Positions 58,113-64,000 of a DNA stretch of 64,000 bases are shown in pieces. Position 1 is the stretch's first letter. Each line of letters starts with the position of its first letter. Made by a program: the position numbers and the translations under genes. Origin of the DNA: Sphagnum magellanicum (lineage: Eukaryota > Streptophyta > Sphagnopsida > Sphagnales > Sphagnaceae); NCBI GenBank assembly GCA_021904315.1, contig CM038907.1:24621223-24685222 (forward strand), read 5' to 3'. The notes beneath the pieces are model-generated. The model had not been told where the DNA came from. It worked only from the letters and a program-made list of their open reading frames with translations, and made no database searches.

Positions 58113-61100
58113 CCATGTAATGCATAACATATGCATGTTCAGATGTTGCTACTATAGAAAAACAATAGTGTTACCACATTGAAAGTTAGTGTCCATGTTA
58201 AGAACAAATTTTTCATGAATGTCATGTCATTTTTTTGTGTTTCCTCTTCTTTTTGCAACTAGTAACACTGTAAAACAAAAAAACTTTAATTTTTGCATTA
58301 TTGTATCCACTATACCAATGAAAGAAAATTTCATGTTCAAAACACATATGTCAAAAATAGGACATGCTCAACATGTTTATTAGATATTCAATTAAAATTT
58401 CATAATGAAGTGAAGGTGCGTAGTTACAAAAAGTTATTGTGAAAATGATACAAGGAATAAACCAAAACTTAGATTTAAAAATTTGTGTACCATACGCGCA
58501 TACCATGTTCCATAGTAGAGTGAAAAAAATCATGAAGGGTTCCAATAAACCAATCCTAAACTTCATTCAATGTGCCTTAGTAAGCTTATTCCTATGAAAT
58601 GTCATTAGTAGCATCTGATTTCACATCACAATGCTTCCATAGTCAATTTCTCCAAATGTTCAACTACATTGTTCCCCCATTTGTAGATCTAACAACATTT
58701 AACACCCCAAGCCAATGACATTTGTAAATTTCAAATCTTGATAAGGACATTATGTAAACTAAAAAAGAAATCCCTATAATTTGAAAACAACTTTCATTTG
58801 ACTTTGACTTCAATAAAATGTATTCAATTGTAGCTACATTGAATAATTACCTTCCCATAGTGAATGCAACCTATGCATGCAAATGTGAGTCTTGAGACTA
58901 AGTAGGACATAACATAACTATTCAAGAAGAAGACATGTGGGTGTTGGTTTTTTTGAGTGGACCAAATATATTGTCCAAAGGGTATTAACTATTTGTTTAA
59001 TAAAATGATAATAATTGCATTTTTTGAGTATCTTATTTGTTAATTTACATACAACAAATTTCCCCTAGGATGCTATGAATGTAATGTTTTGTCACTTTTT
59101 GTCCACCAAGAGAAATATGTTAATTTTTAATACACTAAGGGCCATCATGTCTCATTACCTTGGGTACAATATACATTAGTTTTCTATATGTTTTTTATTA
59201 GAACTAGGAATATAATAGTTATATTAGAATATAATTTATCAATGCTCACATAGGAAGTAGTTGTGATTTTGATAAAACTCACATTTTTTTGCATATTCAA
59301 AAATATCTAAATACTTGTCAAAAATTGGTCCATTAAAGGAAATCAATGCCCTTGTTGCCCACTTCACAAAAATAAGAGATTACAAAAATCATCTAAAATG
59401 GGTTGGCAAACTATTGTGAACTAGACAATAGTGACAACAACTTCAACATAATATTTAGACCAATGATATGAATTTTATAAAAAAATTATCAATAGGAGAC
59501 CAATTTATCAATAAATATAAAGAAATTGCATTTGTCAACCATATCTTAAACTTCAATTTTGCAATTATGGAATGAGAATTCAATATATCTTTACATTCAT
59601 CATTAACATGTTACACAAGTTCATCCAAATTTTTTTTTCATCATACAACAAATGTGAAGGGTCCACACTTACAAGTTGTTTTACTAGTGACTTGCATGAA
59701 TTAACACCCATTTTATGACTCTATCTCAATGAGGAAAAAAATGGATGTAACAAATGACTGTGTATAAATTTTAAGAATCAAAATAATATCGAAGAAAATG
59801 TTTGAATGAAACAAAGGAGAAAGAGGAGAAGAAAAATAAAGCTAAAATGTGTTCTTGCTTGTCAAGTCATTGCTTGTGAAGGTGCTACCTTTTTGTTTGT
59901 TCCTTAGCCTCACATATGTTCATTGTCATTACACTTTGCATACCCTTCATAATATAACTACAATTACACATCCAAAGTAAACCACAATTCATAATTTTAT
60001 TGTTGACAAAAACAATTTGGTAGTTCAACCATAATTTTGATTTCACCCCTTTGAAAAAGAACAATGAAAATATTTTAACAATTTTCATGGGTGCACATTA
60101 TTACATGCAATATATATCCTCTTTCCAAATTTTGTAAAAATTCATGCACAAATATCTTCCAAATCAATATCATTCCTTACCAAAAAAAAAAAAAAAACAC
60201 AAACATAAACAAGTTTTGCAAACTTGTTTCACCTTACCATAAAGCACATTAGCTTTTGTTTCTTCCACTCCCACAAAACAATACCATACAAATTTTTTTT
60301 TTCCACATGTCACCCCTCACATTCCCCACTTGTCACATACAATTCGTCCAAATCTTGAACCAAAATTTTATCCCCAACATCTAGCATCAATGCATAGGCC
60401 CTTTGGGTAAAATGAACAAATACAATGGTGAAATTTAAATGGAAACCATTTTATCATCTTCCAATATTAAACTAGAGTTAACACAATCACCAAAATTTGC
60501 AAATTTAATGCAAATTAGGTATACACATTGCAAACCAACATGGAAATTTTGAATTGGAACTTGTGTTCAAAGGGGATTCTAAAAAAATGTTAGTGGAATT
60601 CAATAGTTTATTGGATCATGGATGGGGAACAAATTCATACTTTAATATCTATGAACCATGTTCTACAAATTAGTTGTAAAAGGGTTGTTGATGTTGTAAG
60701 TGTCATTGAACTATCTGTATTGTAAAAATAGTTGTGTTTGTTTGTCTTTTATGTTTGAGGCCTAACTACATACACCTTTCTTCTACTCATCTATTTGGGC
60801 TATGGAAAGACATATGTCATGTTTTGTCATATCCCTGAATTAAGCTCTTTAAACAAATACATTTTCCCTATTCAATATGAACTTGGTGTTGCTACACACT
60901 ACTAATGACAATGAAATAATGAAAAGAAAATTGGAATTAAGTTCCAATCAAATGAAAATATTGAATGATGTTGCATGCAATTTGAATTGAATTAAAATCT
61001 AATTGATTTCAATCCAAATTCAATTGAGTTTAGATTTACTTGAATTGAATGAAAATTCTTCAATTGAATTTGAAAACATTGAGTTGCTTTTAAATACAAA

Positions 61101-62620
61101 TGGAATGGAATTCAAATCAATTGTGTAAAATTGGATTCAAATTCAATTAGAAAGAAATGGGATGCAAATTGGTGTAGAAAATATGGCAAATTTGCTCATC
61201 ATTTCCATCATTTGTGACTATAATCTTGAGAAAAAGTCATTTTGAAAAAACACAAATCTAGAAAAACACCTTTACATTCCATTGAGAATAAATTCTAAAC
61301 TGAAATTTAGTTTGATAACATGAAATAATATAAGAATTTATAGTCATCCTAAGCCATTTGCAATGTAACCATTGTTAGGGAAATCATCAAATTGACATGA
61401 AACAGCACATGTATACCTTAACATATCTAAAGTTTTGTAAAATGAACTTTTCTTCCTAAAATGGTTGAAAGACACACAATAGCCATAGGAGATGGCAAAT
61501 GAATTGGTTATTGCTTAGTAGCCATGGAATATGCATTAATGACCCAAAAGAACATGAATATGATGGACATGAAATGATGTCCACAAGGGCGGTAGAAAAT
61601 GAAAGTCAATATATTGATTGTATGAGGTTGGTCATCTAGTCCATGTCTTTAGCTCATCAACATGTACAATGATCCTTGATGTTACTTTTAGTCTACAAGA
61701 TTATAAAAGAGAAAAACAAAGGGACAAAACTTGAAATTTCTTCTTTCTTGTTTTCATGGGCATTCCTTCTTTTACAAAGCTTCAAAATTTGCCTTGCTAG
61801 TCTTCAAATGTCAGCATAAAAATAGGAATCGTCACACATTCGTAATCATGACGAATGCAAGAATCTCTCCAAAGTGCTCATGAAGAAATTGTACTAGTAG
61901 AGCCTAGCTACTTAGAAATGTTCATTGACAAAACATTTGACGTTGACTAAACCCCATAAGGACAATATGCATTGAAATTCCAACATTAAATGTGTTGGGA
62001 TAAGGTGGTGACATAGCATCCACAACAATCCATGATGACAACAACTGAACCATAGGTCTTGGTGAGCCATAGGTGAAACAAAACACCAGATGGGTTTATA
62101 TTGCTTTCTTCATTTTCCAGTTCCTCTTTTCTCCAGCATATCCTCTAAAAACAGAAATCGAGTGAAATGTGTAGGTCAATTATAAATATATGTTCCTATC
62201 TTGCATTGGAAAGATAAATAATATCCATCAAATGCCAAAAATCCTACAAATAGAAATATTTCCATCTATTTATACATACATGATGGATAGTAACCACAAG
62301 GTTTTTACTTCTTTATCTTGTCATTCCTTTGCCCCAAAGAAACCTCTAAGTTCTTTCAGCATTATGAAAGTCTTTGCTCTTAAACCCAATTCAGCAAAAA
62401 TCCATGACACAAAAACAAAATTATGAAACCTGGGTGTAACCCACTTCCTACCAAAATCAAATATCTTGGATGGATATCCACTCGATTGATCGATCGATTC
62501 ATTAGAGGGTTAAAAAGAACATGATCAGAGGGTGAGCTAACCATGAATTTGCTTCTGCAAAATGTGGTGCAAAACAAAATTCCTCTTGATTATTAGCAAA
62601 GCAGAAAACTGCAAAGAAAC
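58113..62620. other. AT-rich intergenic DNA, no gene recognised
   Basis: About 4.5 kb with short broken frames. A-runs lie near 60,181. A zone at 60,940-61,170 is made of degenerate (T)TGAATTGAA/CAATT units. The last ~250 bp before 62,626 probably include the 3' untranslated region of the allene oxide cyclase gene. Confidence 0.55.
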
Positions 62621-62625
62621 AGATC

Positions 62626-63848
62626 TTAAGAAGTGCTCTTGTGGTCCTCTGGGATGACATCTGGTGTAGGTGGAACTGGTGTCTGAGTGAGCTTCGCGGG
62701 GAGTTTATGGATATCAAGCAAGTGGAACTCATAGAAAAGCTTGGTGGGGAGCAAGGTTTTGCATTTCACTACTCCTCTTGCTCCTGTGAAGATCCCAGTT
62801 CCTCCGGTCACAGCCATCACACAATCACAATATGATGTATATGGGCCCTGCATGATGAGATCAAGGACCACCATCACCACCAAGGATGATATTAGTAGTA
62901 ATTAGGGTTTAGGGCTAATTATTTGTTTCCCTCCTGTCTAGACTTGTTGCAGCTCATTGCAAGTCTTTTATGCCCAAAAAAAACACATAATTTCTCTACT
63001 TCAAAACCTGTTTTCTTCTTGTACCCAAGTCTTGATCTTCTCTCAGGACTGTCTGATCTTGTTGCTCATTGCACATATTTTGTGCCCCAAAAAATACATT
63101 TCTCTACTTCAGAACCTTGTTTCTTCTTGTACCCTTGAGCAAACATGTTATGATTCTTCTTGTACCCTTGAGGAGCAAACATGTTATGTTTCTTCTTGTA
63201 CCCTTGAGGAGCAAACATGTTTCTTCTTGCACCTTGAGCAAACCTTCTTCTTCTTGTAAGTTGTGCAAACATGTTATGTTTCTTCTTGTACCTTGAGGAA
63301 ACATGAAAGATTGGTGTGCACAAAATGCTGGAACTGATGAGAGAGAATGGAGGGAGAGAGAGAGAGAGAGAGATGTGGAATTACCTGAACTGAGATATGG
63401 CCATATTCTCCAAAGTAGGCACTGAACTGGCATTCATAGCGGTCTCCATCAAATTCAGGAACGTACTCAATCATGATGCACATCCCTGCTGTGATACCCA
63501 GTCTTTCCTTCAGCGTGCCATCATACAGCTGCAACAAACAACAACAACAACAACAATGTTCAAGCAAAAGGACATTTAGTCCATCATCCAGCTGCTTTCC
63601 TCATCTGGGTTTTCTCCAGTACATGAGATCATGCATCATGCATCATCGCCGAAGCGAGAGAATGGTTTTAGCGGAGAGAGGAAGAAATTGGATCCATATT
63701 ATATTCTGCACCTTGTTGGTGTAAGGGAGAAGGTCACCAAGGCTCTTCACTCTCTTCCCAGCTGCATTGGTGTTGTTGGAGTTGACAAGAAGCTTGGGGC
63801 TTTGTCGGTCCAGGTCGTTGATCTCATACACACATAGCTTCTGTGCAC
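62626..63848 (-). CDS. AOC: Allene oxide cyclase, last three exons (5' part unresolved)
   Basis: Exons in transcription order: 63,848-63,712; 63,528-63,385; 62,847-62,626. Phases agree (137, 144 and 222 bp; 166 codons plus stop). The enzyme converts the unstable allene oxide 12,13-EOT to cis-(+)-OPDA in plastids, the stereo-deciding step of jasmonate/OPDA synthesis. Family blocks are [95 protein letters not shown] and TPVPPTPDV. This covers nearly the whole ~175-residue barrel. Before AQKL the exon starts with two bases of a split codon, so at least one more 5' exon (transit peptide) is needed. I could not place it in 63,850-64,000; it may be beyond the window. Intron 2 holds the minisatellites. 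Confidence 0.92.
62944..63305. repeat. Intronic minisatellites in AOC
   Basis: Two levels are visible. A ~113-bp duplication: TTGTTGC..CTCATTGCA...TTTCTCTACTTCA(A/G)AACC...TTCTTCTTGTACCC at 62,944-63,026 and 63,059-63,134. Then a ~33-bp array of TTCTTCTTGTACC(C)TTGAGGAGCAAACATGTTATG with starts at 63,121, 63,154, 63,190, 63,221, 63,248 and 63,280. Both lie in the intron between the last two AOC exons. Confidence 0.85.
63354..63373. repeat. (GA)n microsatellite in AOC intron
   Basis: About ten GA units in the same AOC intron, a dozen bases from the splice donor of the middle exon. On the transcribed strand it reads as a (CT)n tract just after the donor. Confidence 0.9.
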
Positions 63849-64000
63849 CTGCAAGCCAGCCTTACACGAAAAAAATCCACAACACCAAACAAGGCAGCAT
63901 TTACTACTAAGCATGTCCAGCTTCTTGCTTGCCCCCCTGCCTACAGCTGCAGGATTCTCCTCCAACTTCGATGACTAGTTTCGCAATGTGAAAATACTTC

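Overview
This is a window of nuclear DNA from a land plant. The evidence is spliced genes with GT-AG introns, a fructokinase whose long Ser/Gly-rich N-terminus looks like a plastid transit peptide, an allene oxide cyclase (the plastid jasmonate/OPDA pathway), telo-box motifs (AAACCCTAA type) beside genes, and decayed plant-type retroelements. Intergenic DNA is very AT-rich and genes are sparse. A non-seed plant (fern, lycophyte or bryophyte) is my guess, but the sequence alone does not settle it.

Layout. Positions 1-4,900 are AT-rich and hold two decayed coding remnants. From 4,950 to 10,050 is a compact gene island: a coiled-coil/BED-finger gene (+ strand) converges on a nine-exon FAM86-type eEF2 lysine methyltransferase gene (- strand) whose upstream region carries telo-boxes. 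From 10,300 to 19,700 I see no gene, only small tandem and interspersed repeats. From 19,700 to 22,150 there are two MITE-like elements (one a good hAT non-autonomous element with an 8-bp target duplication) and a cluster of five ~165-bp repeats in front of the fructokinase gene. The complete seven-exon plastid-type fructokinase gene occupies 22,774-27,293.

The dominant structure is a direct segmental duplication of about 12 kb. Copy A is 23,210-35,230 and copy B is 45,684-58,112. It starts inside intron 1 of fructokinase, so copy B has exons 2-7 intact and in frame but no promoter, start codon or transit-peptide exon. The downstream half of both copies contains a dead Ty3/gypsy RNase H fragment and an endonuclease/exonuclease/phosphatase-like remnant. 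The copies differ by a ~0.7-kb deletion/insertion, a ~0.65-kb inversion flanked by short inverted repeats, and a ~1.16-kb insertion/deletion holding a small two-exon reading frame. The gene half of the duplication is visibly less diverged than the distal half.

Between the copies are AT-rich DNA, a 52-bp tandem repeat, a small higher-GC island with a possible small membrane protein, and a dead group II intron-type reverse transcriptase (probably of organelle origin). From 58,112 to 62,620 there is no recognisable gene. The right end holds the last three exons of an allene oxide cyclase gene (- strand) with an intronic minisatellite; its 5' part is unresolved or lies beyond the window.

I found no multi-gene system acting together. 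The most useful leads are the transit-peptide-less fructokinase duplicate, the structural history of the two copies, the BED-finger protein, the eEF2 methyltransferase with a ~75-residue insertion, and the fossil group II reverse transcriptase.
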